A DNA stretch of 64,000 nucleotides from Syntrophus sp963665935 (GCA_963665935.1 OY762510.1:1674001-1738000), one strand, 5' to 3'; shown: positions 22,824 to 32,257, numbered from the stretch's first letter. Numbers and translations are program-made. Notes: generated from the sequence alone by a model not told the origin.

Positions 22824-23352
22824 AATTAATACAACAATTTGTTTTTTTTCAATATTCGGCTCGATCTTAAACCTTTTGTGTAAAAAATAGAAAGTGAAAA
22901 ATACTATGAAATCAGTGTGATTAAATTTGAAGGCTTGGCTTTTGTTCTTTATTCTCAGGATATGCCAAGTTGGTATATCCTGGAAAATTTGTCCAGGGAA
23001 AAGAAATTTGACATTAATGATTTCCGTTCAAAACAGAGCATGACATGAAATAATATCCACCACTCTGTTACAGGAAGGACAGTTGTAAGACAAGCAAGGC
23101 GGAAATTGACTGGCAAGGCGGTGTAAGTTTCAACCGGAATTAAATCAAGCATCCCGAAAATCTGCGTTTCTACATTGTATTTGAAATGTTGGATTTGTTG
23201 TGTTTCGACTCTGTGCTAACTTTCTGGAAAAATTTCTTTATAGGGAAAAGTCGAGTATTACCCCTGGTCGGACACCATGACGATTGCCCGGTAATATATC
23301 AACCATTCACCGGCATTCTTGATATGAAAAGACGGCCGGTGAGACTTCTGAG
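22824..23352. other. 529 bp gene-free, where an integrase gene would be expected
   Basis: AT-rich. No open frame resembles a tyrosine recombinase on either strand, and no RNA gene is seen. Confidence 0.5.
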
Positions 23353-25956
23353 CTACCTTATGACCGAACGGTAACAGAGAACCTTCCGGGAAACGATGTC
23401 GGCAAAGAGTGAGAAATTTTCCTTTTCCACATCCCGGACAATGACAGTCTTTTCGTAGCGGGCGCTTTCCGGAAGAAGAGTCGGGAGCAGGTTTTCCCCC
23501 TCTTTGATCACACCGACATTGAAGAGAAACTCTTCCTGTTCCGGGAAGAGGGCCACATAAAAAATATCCGTTTCAACCAGATCCTGAAAGAAGTGGGTGC
23601 CGAAGGACAACTCCGGCATGAGACTGCCCGTCGTGTAGGCAATTTCGACAATCGCCAGGAAATTGTTGATTTCAGCGAACCTCACCGGCACGCCGAGCGA
23701 GGGCGTCGTGGTTCCCCAGCGGCCCGGACCGAGGAGAACGGTGGGACAGTCTTCCCGCTTGCTGATCCTGTTCAGTCTGCCGATCAGCCGGGCGATATCG
23801 TACTTTTCCGAAAGGGAAAGACGGCTGTATTCCTCGGAATCGACATAGATGAGACGCTTCACCTGCTGGGCAATGCTGCTGCCCATAAAGTTGCCTTCCG
23901 TCTGGAAAAGGATCTGCTCCAGGGACAGCTTGGCCGGGATGTCGACCCGGGTTCCCTCTCCCCGGCCTTTGGTCTGCAACGGACGGCACTGTACGAGATT
24001 GACCATGAAAGCGCCATCGCCGGTAAAGTTGGTCGTAAACTCGATATCCACGGGATAATCGTACTTCTCTTCCAGCGCTTTCATCATTTTCTGCATGATG
24101 CCCGGGAAAGGGGTCTCGGAGAGAAGCTTGTCAAAAGTCAGGATCCACCTTTCTTCACCGCTCCGCCCTCTCTCTTTTAATAATTGCTCACTTTCATGAT
24201 CCCGAATCCCGACCATTTCGGACTGGATTCCCATATCTCCCGACAGGACCGCGTTTGCCGGGATGGTTTCAAATTCATTGCTGTTGATGTTGAGGACATC
24301 CACATCATGTTGCGAATATCTCCTGATGTCACTTCCTCCGGAATGGGGGCGCAAGGAGGGGGCATCCAGAGGGAACACGCGGGGGTAATCATTCTCAACC
24401 CGATTTACCGCCCGTGTTCCCAGACCCAGCACCAGCCGAACCATTCCAGCCCGGGGGTCCATCTCTTTCTTCCAGACAAAGGTGTTGTAAGAGATGCCGA
24501 CGCCTGCAAGATCGGGGAAGAAAAAATCCTTCCGATAGGAACCGGAGACCCGCTGAACCAGGAGGGCCATCTGCTCGTCATGCTGCTCCAACCCCCGTTG
24601 GAGACGGTAGGCCAGGGCGTCTTCATTCATGGTGCTGGCGAAAATACGACGGACCGCCTCCCTGAACTGCCGGTAGCGTTCCTCGGGAGTCCCTTGATTG
24701 ACGCAGAAGAGGCTTTCATATTTCCCCGCAAAGGCATTTCCGAAGGCATCTTCAAGAAGACTACTGGAACGCACGATTAGAGGGGACTGGCCGAAGTATT
24801 CAATCACCCGCCAGAATTGTTCCTCGATTTCATCGGGAAACCTGCCGTGAAGCATCTGCTCCCGCATCTGCCGCGCGACATCGAAGTATCCTTCGCGGGT
24901 CTTCTGCTCCATGCGCAGTTTCCACCAGCCATTCTCCACAATGTAGGTGTAAAAGACATCCGAGCCGATGAAGAAGGAATCGTGAGGTTCCAGATAGTCT
25001 GGCCAGTCGAAAGAAGTGTCCTGGAGCAGCATGTTGCGCGCGATCAACATGCCCGCAGCCTTACCGCCGATATAGCCCGTCCCGATCAGCCGTGCTTTGA
25101 TGTTGCAGAGATCTTCCAGGGTGAGATATTTCATGGCAAGCTTATGGATCCTCTCCTCCCGCCCAATCATGATCTCGCAGAGATGATCGAGGATGTCCCC
25201 TTCTTCTTTGTCGTCCATCTCTCCCTGCAGCAAATCTCGAACATGAAGAAAAAGCCGATCCCAGTAATCGAGATTTCTCTTCGCGTTTTCCAGTCCTTTT
25301 CCCGAAAAATAGCGGACAAGCTGTCCCGTATCGACGCTGCTGCTTACCGGTGTGAAGCGGTTTCCACTCATCAGGTGCGGGAGAAACATGGTGGGAAGAT
25401 GGCGTCCCATAACCTTCAGGGGATGGACGTAGATCCTGTCTTCCACATTATAGACATCCAGCAGAACCTGGGTCGTTTCCCGGATCCTGGCGACGGTTCT
25501 ATAGGAGTGGTTGTCACGCAGCAGGGCGAAATAGGCTACGGTGTCGAGCTGGTAGAGGTAGGGGCAGGTGATCCGGAAGAAATTGCCGATCATCAGATCC
25601 GTTGCCCAGGCGGACAGAAGATCTGAAAGGGAATCAAAAACATAAAAGACTCCCTCTCCTTCGCGGGTCGCAATATTGTATACTTCCGAAGAAAAAGACT
25701 CGAAGCCGCTCTGCGCATCGAGGTGATATAGGGTGATCCGCCTGTTCTCTTCCAGCAGCGGCTCATGCTGGGCAAAACGCAGATAGACAACTTTCCTGTT
25801 TTCCGTAAGGGCGCGCTGCACGAAAGGCTTGACAAAGGAGCGGTAGTCCGTGATGGAATCAACCTGCCAGACGACATTGTCGCCGATTCTCAGACCGTCG
25901 ATAACCTTATCCAAACCTTCAAACCCCGTACTGACCCGGGCTGGTATTTTTTCCAT
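23353..25956 (-). CDS. KaiC/RecA-like domain fused to PEP-synthase/PPDK N-terminal (ATP-binding) domain
   Basis: 867 aa from the ATG at 25956 (GGAGAGG 5 bp upstream). Residues 1-230 resemble a KaiC-like RecA fold (STGFEGLDKVIDGLRIGDNV) but without a Walker A GKT. From about 290 comes the PEP/pyruvate-binding PPDK_N domain: GTGYIGGKAAGMLIARNML, SPLIVRSSSLLEDAFGNAFA, GKYESLFCVNQGT. No swivelling phosphohistidine domain or PEP-binding barrel follows, so it cannot be a complete PEP synthase. Proteins of this layout are common in deltaproteobacteria but uncharacterised. It may be a nucleotide-dependent phosphotransferase or sensor. Confidence 0.82.
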   Translation of the reverse strand: MEKIPARVSTGFEGLDKVIDGLRIGDNVVWQVDSITDYRSFVKPFVQRALTENRKVVYLRFAQHEPLLEENRRITLYHLDAQSGFESFSSEVYNIATREGEGVFYVFDSLSDLLSAWATDLMIGNFFRITCPYLYQLDTVAYFALLRDNHSYRTVARIRETTQVLLDVYNVEDRIYVHPLKVMGRHLPTMFLPHLMSGNRFTPVSSSVDTGQLVRYFSGKGLENAKRNLDYWDRLFLHVRDLLQGEMDDKEEGDILDHLCEIMIGREERIHKLAMKYLTLEDLCNIKARLIGTGYIGGKAAGMLIARNMLLQDTSFDWPDYLEPHDSFFIGSDVFYTYIVENGWWKLRMEQKTREGYFDVARQMREQMLHGRFPDEIEEQFWRVIEYFGQSPLIVRSSSLLEDAFGNAFAGKYESLFCVNQGTPEERYRQFREAVRRIFASTMNEDALAYRLQRGLEQHDEQMALLVQRVSGSYRKDFFFPDLAGVGISYNTFVWKKEMDPRAGMVRLVLGLGTRAVNRVENDYPRVFPLDAPSLRPHSGGSDIRRYSQHDVDVLNINSNEFETIPANAVLSGDMGIQSEMVGIRDHESEQLLKERGRSGEERWILTFDKLLSETPFPGIMQKMMKALEEKYDYPVDIEFTTNFTGDGAFMVNLVQCRPLQTKGRGEGTRVDIPAKLSLEQILFQTEGNFMGSSIAQQVKRLIYVDSEEYSRLSLSEKYDIARLIGRLNRISKREDCPTVLLGPGRWGTTTPSLGVPVRFAEINNFLAIVEIAYTTGSLMPELSFGTHFFQDLVETDIFYVALFPEQEEFLFNVGVIKEGENLLPTLLPESARYEKTVIVRDVEKENFSLFADIVSRKVLCYRSVIR

Positions 25957-26264
25957 AACATCCTCTCCAGATGACACTTCAGGTAATTCTGAATTTCTAT
26001 GGGTAAAGAAACAATCCTATTACACGCTCCCTGAGAACAGATCGGCGCATGAGGTATTTTGATCGAGCCATGATACATTTCCAGCCTTTTTATAAAGCCG
26101 GATCATTTGTCATCCTTCATATTACATCAAGATATGTGCCCTTGGAAAAGAAATATCTTAACTGATTGATATTGCTTAATATCTGTAGATAATTCTTTAA
26201 AGCTTTCCTCTCTGCAAACGCATCAATGCACAATTTTGTTCCAGAAGCGCAACCGGAATCAGAA
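25957..26264. other. 308 bp gene-free
   Basis: AT-rich; contains a single ACAATTTTGTTC (26230-26241), identical to the repeat upstream of the glutamate synthase operon, and a small inverted repeat GATATT-N4-AATATC near 26168. No gene seen. Confidence 0.4.
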
Positions 26265-26933
26265 TCAGGGGGGTTTTCGGCAGACAAGCTGAGCCATCGC
26301 CCTGGTTGGATTTTCTAAAAGGCCTTCAAAATAATGGAGGATTTCCCAATCTTGGAACCAGTCGGCCAGTTCACCGGCTTTCAGCAGATAATCCGGGTTG
26401 TGCGGGCGGCCGTACCTGGGTTGTTCGATCGTGAAGGTTTCATAAATGAGGATTCCCTCCTTGCGAATTGCCCGTTTCAAATAAGGGATCAAGGGCCGGT
26501 GAAGGTAACGGAAAACCAGGATGGCCCGGTAATAGTCCTCTGGGAGTGGATTCCCTCCCGTTTCCAGATCGATTTCCCAGAATTGGACCTTGAAACCCTT
26601 TCCTTCCGCCGATCGTCTGGCCTCGTTCAGCACCTCCAGCGATCCATCGGCCAGGATGACCGGCAGGTTCAAGCCGGCCAGGAAAAGACCATTCTGTCCC
26701 TTGCCGCACGCCAGATCCAGGATGGGACCTGCCAGATCCTGCCCCTGCAGCAGAGGACTGAACTTCACCAGCAACGGATCAGGGGCCTTCTGCTCTTTGT
26801 CTTTATGGTCGACCAATGGTCTATCTCCGATCTTCAAGACGATTTTTCTATCATATCCTGAATGAACCAGGCAAGGCCGATGTGGGCTTCCTGACCTTTT
26901 TCGATGGCTGTTCTTTAATCTATGGATGTTCAT
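26265..26933 (-). CDS. Class I SAM-dependent methyltransferase (TehB/UbiE-like)
   Basis: Up to 222 aa. Motif I is GPILDLACGKGQNGLFLA, followed by the acidic end of strand 2 (VILADGSLEVLNEA), EIDLETGG and the post-motif YRAILVFRYLHRPLIPYL. Substrate unknown; the layout is like small-molecule or tellurite-resistance methyltransferases. The start is uncertain: the first ATG (26933) adds a basic stretch of doubtful value, and a TTG at 26816 with GGAG upstream would give about 183 aa beginning just before the conserved part. It is separated from its neighbours by gene-free DNA on both sides. Confidence 0.75.
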   Translation of the reverse strand: MNIHRLKNSHRKRSGSPHRPCLVHSGYDRKIVLKIGDRPLVDHKDKEQKAPDPLLVKFSPLLQGQDLAGPILDLACGKGQNGLFLAGLNLPVILADGSLEVLNEARRSAEGKGFKVQFWEIDLETGGNPLPEDYYRAILVFRYLHRPLIPYLKRAIRKEGILIYETFTIEQPRYGRPHNPDYLLKAGELADWFQDWEILHYFEGLLENPTRAMAQLVCRKPP

Positions 26934-27602
26934 TATGGAACAATTATGTTATGTTCCAGAAAGTATTTCGCCTGGAAATCCGTGTCTGAGTAAGAATCCT
27001 TTTTCAGATATCGCTGCATGATCCCATGCTTTGCCGGAAGACACCCGTCACAACGGGAGAAGAGACGAAAACCGCGAAGATTCACTGAGGCGATCATCCC
27101 TATTGGGTCGGGGAAAACTGTGGCGATCCTGTCGAGATGGCAGTTTCTTATGTAATTTCCTAATCTTTTATTTCCGGCTGAAGTCTGCACACCAGGCATT
27201 TTCCATGCTATGGCAACTGCATGTATTGTGGCAGGAAAGATGCATTTTACAAGTCGGTAAATAAAGACAGGATGGAACGACTCACGAATATCGGAGGTCG
27301 GTTTCCCAGTCGACGAAATGCTGCAGAATTTTCAAAAAGCCATGGCATATCCGGATTAACGAAATATTACAGTATGTTGAAGATGGCCTTCTGGCGCGGA
27401 CCAAGGAAATCTGAATGAAAAACTTAAGGTCCTGAAGTGAAAAAGTGGGAGACAACAAGTAATATTTTGATACAATAATGTGCGCACCCTCGATTGTTGA
27501 TACAATAATGTGCATACGGAAACATATCGGTTAAAGGGAAGTCCAACTGGTCAGGCTGGAATTCACAAGTATATTAAAAAAGGTAAAAATAAGGAGAGAA
27601 TT
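26934..27602. other. Region upstream of glnN; 669 bp without a credible gene
   Basis: Contains the duplicated motif at 27467-27513. The short open frames here have no protein-like composition or ribosome sites that fit. Some GC-rich parts (27040-27110) may be remnants. Confidence 0.4.
27467..27513. repeat. Two copies of TTGATACAATAATGTGC, 30 bp apart
   Basis: 17-bp perfect copies at 27467-27483 and 27497-27513, start-to-start 30 bp. Each has ACA-N4-TGT symmetry (ACAATAATGT). They lie 90-136 bp before the glnN start. Either an operator pair or overlapping promoter elements, as TACAAT also resembles a -10 hexamer. Confidence 0.6.
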
Positions 27603-29699
27603 ATGGAGCTTGCCGAAATATTTGGTTCGAATGTTTTCAGCGATAAAGTGATGAAGGGACGGTTGCCCAAGGATGTTTATAAGGCTCTGAAGGAAACGAT
27701 CGAAAAAGACGTGCCGTTAAGGCCCGATGTGGCCAATGTCGTTGCCAATGCCATGAAGGATTGGGCGGTCGAGAAAGGGGCGACGCACTATACGCACTGG
27801 TTCCAGCCCCTGACGGGAATAACCGCCGAAAAGCACGACTCTTTCATTTCCCCGGCCGAAGACGGCAGCGGAATCGTGGAATTTTCCGGCAAGCAACTGA
27901 TTCAGGGAGAGCCGGATGCATCTTCCTTCCCGAGCGGCGGTCTGCGCACCACCTTTGAAGCGAGAGGGTACACCGCCTGGGATTGCACCTCGCCCGCCTT
28001 TCTGAAGGAGGACGAAAGCGGAAACGTCACCCTGACGATTCCCACCGCCTTCTATTCCTATCACGGCGAAGCCCTCGACAAGAAGACGCCCCTGCTGCGT
28101 TCCATGAAGGCCGTGAACGAGCAGGCCCTGCGGGTGTTAAAGGCCCTGGGAAATGTCACTTCCACCAAAGTAACCTCCACCGTCGGCCCCGAACAGGAAT
28201 ACTTCCTGGTGGACAAGGAATTTTATATGGAACGTCTCGACCTGATGCTGGCAGGGCGAACGATCTTCGGCGCTTCGGCCCCCAAGGGGCAGGAACTTGA
28301 GGACCAGTATTTCGGCTTCATCAAGGACAGAGTCTCCGATTACATGCAGGACCTCAATACCGAGCTGTGGAAAATGGGCATTACCTCCAAAACACAGCAC
28401 AACGAAGTCGCGCCGGCGCAGTACGAAATGGCTCCCCTTTATACCACGACGAACATCGCCACGGACCATAACCAACTCGTCATGGAGACCATGCAGAAGG
28501 TTGCCTTGCGCCATGACCTGGTCTGTCTGCTCCATGAAAAGCCCTATGCCGGAATCAACGGCTCCGGCAAGCACAACAACTGGTCTCTCTCGACCGATGA
28601 CGGGATCAACCTTCTGGAGCCGGGTAACACCCCCAGCGAAAATGTCCAGTTCCTGCTGCTCTTGAGCGCTTTGACCAAGGCTGTCGACACCCATGCCGAT
28701 ATCCTCCGGGCGACCTGCGCATCCGCCGGAAACGATCACCGTCTCGGTGCCAACGAGGCCCCCCCGGCCATTGTCTCCATTTTCATGGGAGAAGAAGTCA
28801 CGGAAATTCTTGAGAAGCTTTCCAAAGGCGAGAAGGTTGCGGCCAAAGGCGCACAGTATATGAAAGTCGGCGTGGATACCCTGCCGGAAATTCCCATGGA
28901 CAATACGGACCGCAATCGGACCTCTCCCTTTGCCTTCACGGGAAACAAGTTCGAATTCCGCATGGTTGGCTCGGCGCAGTCGATTGCAGGCGTCAATGTG
29001 GCCTTGAATACCATCGCCGCCGAGGCCCTTGATGAGATTGCCACCCGCCTCGAAAAGGCCAAGGACAAGAATGCCGAGGCCGCAACGATCATCCGGGAAA
29101 GCTACACGAAGCATAACCGGGTCATCTTCAATGGGAACAATTACAGCGATGAGTGGGTCAAAGAAGCGGAGAAGCGGGGTCTGCCCAATGTGAAAAACTC
29201 CATCGATGCCTTGAAGGCCTTCGTTACGAATAAGGCCATCAGCCTTTTCAGTAAATATGAAGTCCTGTCCGAAAAGGAACTGCATTCCCGCTACGAGATT
29301 TACGTCGATATCTACGCAAAACAGATCAATATCGAAGCGTTGGTGGCCATCGACATGGCCAAGAAGCAGCTCATCCCTGCGGGCATCGAGTATGCAACCT
29401 TCCTGGCCGACTCCATTTCCAGCATTCAGGCTCTATCAGTTGGAACGGCTGTCCAGGAGGATCTCCTGAAAAAGCTCAACGCCCTGCTCACTTCTGCCTA
29501 TAAGAACCTCACCGGTTTGGAGGCAGCTGTCAAGAAGGCTCAGGGGCTTACCGACTGCGTTAAACAGGCTGAAGCCTATCGTGACAAGGTATTTCCTGCA
29601 ATGCAATCCTTGCGCAGCGATATCGACGGGATGGAAATGCTGATTCCCAGCGACATGTGGCCCATCCCCACCTACATGGATCTTCTCTTCAAACTGTAG
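27603..29699 (+). CDS. glnN: Glutamine synthetase type III
   Basis: 698 aa from the ATG at 27603 (AAGGAG 8 bp upstream); longer upstream frames would run through the regulatory repeats. Type III marks: THWFQPLTGITAEKHDSF, PSGGLRTTFEARGYTAWD, TVGPEQEYFLVDKEFY, QHNEVAPAQYEMAP, INGSGKHNNWSL, ETVM-type glutamate ligands and GANEAPPAIVSIFMG. GS-III is a dodecamer that makes glutamine from glutamate, ammonium and ATP. It is not adenylylated like GS-I. With the glutamate synthase operon it would complete ammonium assimilation. Monocistronic, with its own terminator. Confidence 0.95.
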   Translation: MELAEIFGSNVFSDKVMKGRLPKDVYKALKETIEKDVPLRPDVANVVANAMKDWAVEKGATHYTHWFQPLTGITAEKHDSFISPAEDGSGIVEFSGKQLIQGEPDASSFPSGGLRTTFEARGYTAWDCTSPAFLKEDESGNVTLTIPTAFYSYHGEALDKKTPLLRSMKAVNEQALRVLKALGNVTSTKVTSTVGPEQEYFLVDKEFYMERLDLMLAGRTIFGASAPKGQELEDQYFGFIKDRVSDYMQDLNTELWKMGITSKTQHNEVAPAQYEMAPLYTTTNIATDHNQLVMETMQKVALRHDLVCLLHEKPYAGINGSGKHNNWSLSTDDGINLLEPGNTPSENVQFLLLLSALTKAVDTHADILRATCASAGNDHRLGANEAPPAIVSIFMGEEVTEILEKLSKGEKVAAKGAQYMKVGVDTLPEIPMDNTDRNRTSPFAFTGNKFEFRMVGSAQSIAGVNVALNTIAAEALDEIATRLEKAKDKNAEAATIIRESYTKHNRVIFNGNNYSDEWVKEAEKRGLPNVKNSIDALKAFVTNKAISLFSKYEVLSEKELHSRYEIYVDIYAKQINIEALVAIDMAKKQLIPAGIEYATFLADSISSIQALSVGTAVQEDLLKKLNALLTSAYKNLTGLEAAVKKAQGLTDCVKQAEAYRDKVFPAMQSLRSDIDGMEMLIPSDMWPIPTYMDLLFKL

Positions 29700-29717
29700 A
29701 GCCGGTTAGTAAACACC

Positions 29718-29751
29718 AAGGGCAGGATCGGTAAACGATCCTGCCCTTTTG
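29718..29751 (+). terminator. Terminator of glnN
   Basis: 13-bp stem AAGGGCAGGATCG / CGATCCTGCCCTT, loop GTAAA, then TTTG. It starts 19 bp after the stop codon. Confidence 0.88.
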
Positions 29752-30013
29752 TTCTGGTGATGCAGGTTAAAAGAGTTTGCTTCAGCAATCTTCTCTTTAA
29801 TCATAAGTGATTGATGCGTCAATGTTGTGAGCTGGTGAATGACGGAATCCCGGCCAGGAAGCCTTGACAAATAAAAAAAATCGGGACAGGGACAGCGGGG
29901 TAAAGGATCACTCTCCCTGATTTCAAAAATAACTTATATGATTTTATGCCCATAATACATAACTAATAACCTGCTATGTTTAAGCTTATAACCTAATCCA
30001 TATAGACATTCCC

Positions 30014-30074
30014 TTAGGAGTAAATACCATGAATCCCTAATTGTCTTATTCCCCCGGGTATGTTTCACTCCTAA
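30014..30074. repeat. Inverted repeat upstream of the PEP-CTERM gene
   Basis: Arms TTAGGAGTAAATACC (30014-30028) and GGTATGTTTCACTCCTAA (30057-30074) are complementary except for three extra bases in the second arm. The second arm ends 115 bp before the ATG. It could be an operator pair or a leader structure; no known riboswitch class is recognised. Confidence 0.4.
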
Positions 30075-30189
30075 TGGACTTCTTATTGCATCCTTATTTC
30101 ATAAGATATCCCTTCGGCATTCGACAGTAAGGGTCTGCGTTCCGATGTCATCTATCATGATGTTTCACTGAAAACTGGCAGGAGGTTTT

Positions 30190-30801
30190 ATGAGGAAGCT
30201 TCTGATCGTTTTATGTGTGTTTGTTCTGTCATTTGCCCTATCCGGTATGGGAAAAGCTGCACAGCTTAATTTTGACGACCTCAAGGGTACCCTGACCTCT
30301 GTACCGGAAGGTTACGGCGGCTATCACTGGTCTCATTTTAAGAATCTAGATGCCACGGATTCTCAATATAAGAAAAGCGGTTATCTTGCCGGCGTGGTGT
30401 CCCTTAAGAATGTGGTTTATAATGATAAGGCTCAAGATGCATCCGTCTCAGCCGATACGCCGTTCATCTTCAATGGGGCATATTATACCGCCGCTTGGAA
30501 CAATGGTCTTCACATTTCAGTGACCGGCTACCTTGCAAATTCTCTGGTTGGTTCAGACGAATTCGTCGTTTCCGCCTATGCCCCCACATGGTATTCCCCG
30601 AGTTGGGCAGGTGCCGTTGATACGCTGACCTTCCATTCATACGGTGGAGCAGCTGTATGCAAGTATAACGGCTTCGGGAATCACTTTGCCATGGACAATT
30701 TCAGTGTCGCTGCTGCTGTTCCTCTGCCTCCTTCCCTCCTGCTGCTCGCCCCCGGACTTCTCGGGATCTCGATAATCCGGCGAAGGCGGATCAGCAAGTG
30801 A
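30190..30801 (+). CDS. PEP-CTERM sorted secreted protein
   Basis: 203 aa. Signal peptide 1-23 (cleavage after GKA), a secreted domain rich in Tyr, Gly, Asn and Asp with no recognised catalytic motif, and a C-terminal sorting tail: VPLPPSLLLLAPGLLG, then IIRRRR. This is the PEP-CTERM arrangement of Pro-rich motif, membrane helix and Arg cluster recognised by exosortase/EpsH systems. Such proteins are linked to exopolysaccharide or cell-surface matrix. No exosortase gene is in the window. The conserved start LNFDDLKGT resembles other short PEP-CTERM proteins. GGAGG upstream of the ATG. Confidence 0.88.
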   Translation: MRKLLIVLCVFVLSFALSGMGKAAQLNFDDLKGTLTSVPEGYGGYHWSHFKNLDATDSQYKKSGYLAGVVSLKNVVYNDKAQDASVSADTPFIFNGAYYTAAWNNGLHISVTGYLANSLVGSDEFVVSAYAPTWYSPSWAGAVDTLTFHSYGGAAVCKYNGFGNHFAMDNFSVAAAVPLPPSLLLLAPGLLGISIIRRRRISK

Positions 30802-30823
30802 GACAAGCAGGAAATGATCTCAG

Positions 30824-30851
30824 AAGGCGGGGTTTCATCCCCGCCTTTTTT
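30824..30851 (+). terminator. Terminator of the PEP-CTERM gene
   Basis: 9-bp stem AAGGCGGGG / CCCCGCCTT, loop TTTCAT, followed by a T-run (TTTTTT). Confidence 0.9.
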
Positions 30852-30997
30852 ATTAGGTGCGCTCCTGCGAGAAAAGAGATGTCAGGGATTTGAATATTAT
30901 TTGCTGATATTTCTCGCATTACATGGCTAGGTGTCCTATAGGAAGACAAAATTTTCAGAGGAAAATTCTAAAATGCCGCACACCGGAGAGAAAGCTC

Positions 30998-31786
30998 ATG
31001 AGTGAAGACCACATCCTCTATGCCGTTGAGGGAAATTGCGCCCTTTTAACCCTGAACCGGCCGGAGGCGAAAAACGCCTTCAGCCCCGAGATGATCCGGT
31101 TGTGGCGCCAATACCTGGAGGAGGCCGGACGAGATGATCGGGTCAGGGTGGTCCTGATCACAGGGAAGGGAGACACCTTCTGTTCCGGTGGAGACATCCG
31201 GGACATGGCCGAGGGGAAACTCCGCTCCTGGGACATGAAGAATTATCTCTGGGAAGGGGTTCATCGCATCGTCCTAACCCTGGAGGACCTGGATAAACCG
31301 GTTATCGCAGCCATCAACGGCGCCGCCATGGGCGCGGGTCTGGACATGGCCCTCATGTGCGATCTGCGGATCTGTTCGGACAGGGCGAAGCTTGCCGAAT
31401 CCTATATCCTGATGGGCGTCGTGCCGGGGGACGGCGGGGCCTATTTCCTGCCGCGACTCGTCGGCATCGCCAAGGCCCTGGAGCTTCTGCTCACCGGAGA
31501 TATTATATCTCCCGATGAGGCCCTTCAGCTCGGCATTGTGAACCGGGTTGTCCCTCATGACCGTCTCCTGGAAGAAAGCTTCGTCCTGGCGGAGAAGATA
31601 GCGAGCAGGCCGCCTCTGGCCGTCCGGATGATGAAAAGGGCTGTTTATCAGGCGCAGACCAGTACGTTAAGGGCGCACCTCGACTACATCTCTTCCCAGT
31701 TATCCCTCCTCAGCGATACGGAAGATCACCTTGAGGCGGCGAAGGCCTTTCTGGAAAAAAGAAAGCCGATTTTTCGAGGGAAATAG
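30998..31786 (+). CDS. Enoyl-CoA hydratase/isomerase (crotonase) family protein with altered catalytic residues
   Basis: 262 aa from the ATG at 30998 (GGAGAG upstream). Crotonase fold marks: LNRPEAKNAFSPEM, oxyanion-hole GKGDTFCSGGDIRDMA and NGAAMGAGLDMALMCD, then ESYILMGVVPGDGGAYFLPR. Compared with rat mitochondrial hydratase, the two catalytic glutamates correspond to Asp (GAGLDMA) and Tyr (ESYILMG). A simple hydratase reaction is therefore doubtful; isomerase or ring-CoA chemistry is possible in a syntrophic aromatic or fatty-acid degrader. The VanZ-like gene follows by 12 bp, probably in the same operon. Confidence 0.86.
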   Translation: MSEDHILYAVEGNCALLTLNRPEAKNAFSPEMIRLWRQYLEEAGRDDRVRVVLITGKGDTFCSGGDIRDMAEGKLRSWDMKNYLWEGVHRIVLTLEDLDKPVIAAINGAAMGAGLDMALMCDLRICSDRAKLAESYILMGVVPGDGGAYFLPRLVGIAKALELLLTGDIISPDEALQLGIVNRVVPHDRLLEESFVLAEKIASRPPLAVRMMKRAVYQAQTSTLRAHLDYISSQLSLLSDTEDHLEAAKAFLEKRKPIFRGK

Positions 31787-31798
31787 GCAGGAGGGCCA

Positions 31799-32257
31799 TT
31801 GAAAGGTTTTTTTCTCAAATACTGGCTTCCCGTTCTTCTCTGGATGGGCGTGATCTTCTGGATGTCCACCGGCACATTCTCGGCGGATCATACCTCACGG
31901 TTTATCGGGCCGCTCCTGCACTTCCTCTTTCCCGGCCTTTCGGAGCAGGATATCGAACTCCTCCATGGGATGATTCGAAAGGCCGGACATGTCTCCGAAT
32001 ATTTTATTCTGGGACTGCTGTTCTTTCATAGTCTCCGTGGCAACTCTTCTCAGAGATGGCGTCTGCGGTGGGCCCTCACGGCGATTCTCGCCGTGGTGCT
32101 CTTTGCGTTGAGCGATGAGTATCATCAATCCTGGGTCGCTTCGAGAACTTCTTCGCTTGTGGATGTAAGCATTGATTCCGTCGGCGGCGTCCTCTCCCAG
32201 ATCGCGATTCTCCTGAAAGATAAAATGCTTGGACATTCGACCTCCAGGTCTGCCTGA
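31799..32257 (+). CDS. VanZ-like membrane protein
   Basis: 152 aa from a TTG start with GGAGG 5 bp upstream. Four hydrophobic segments (about 7-22, 60-80, 92-108, 122-140) and the VanZ-family marks RKAGHVSEYFILGLL and ALSDEYHQSWVASRTSSLVD, with the conserved His-Glu and Asp-Glu-x-His residues. The best-known member lowers teicoplanin sensitivity; most bacterial homologues have no known role. It is likely co-transcribed with the crotonase gene, although no functional link is evident. Confidence 0.85.
   Translation: MKGFFLKYWLPVLLWMGVIFWMSTGTFSADHTSRFIGPLLHFLFPGLSEQDIELLHGMIRKAGHVSEYFILGLLFFHSLRGNSSQRWRLRWALTAILAVVLFALSDEYHQSWVASRTSSLVDVSIDSVGGVLSQIAILLKDKMLGHSTSRSA

Larger units (their letters stand above)
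29700..30189. other. Intergenic region between glnN and the PEP-CTERM gene
   Basis: Holds the glnN terminator and an inverted repeat at 30014-30074; the rest is AT-rich. No gene seen. Confidence 0.5.

Noticed and set aside
22955..23352. Possible remnant of an integron integrase next to the cassette cluster
   Set aside because: No tyrosine-recombinase motif (R-H-x-x-R-Y) is found in any frame; short frames there are not protein-like.
29814..30180. Riboswitch (for example cyclic-di-GMP type) ahead of the PEP-CTERM gene
   Set aside because: The conserved GEMM core sequences are not present; only a simple inverted repeat is seen.
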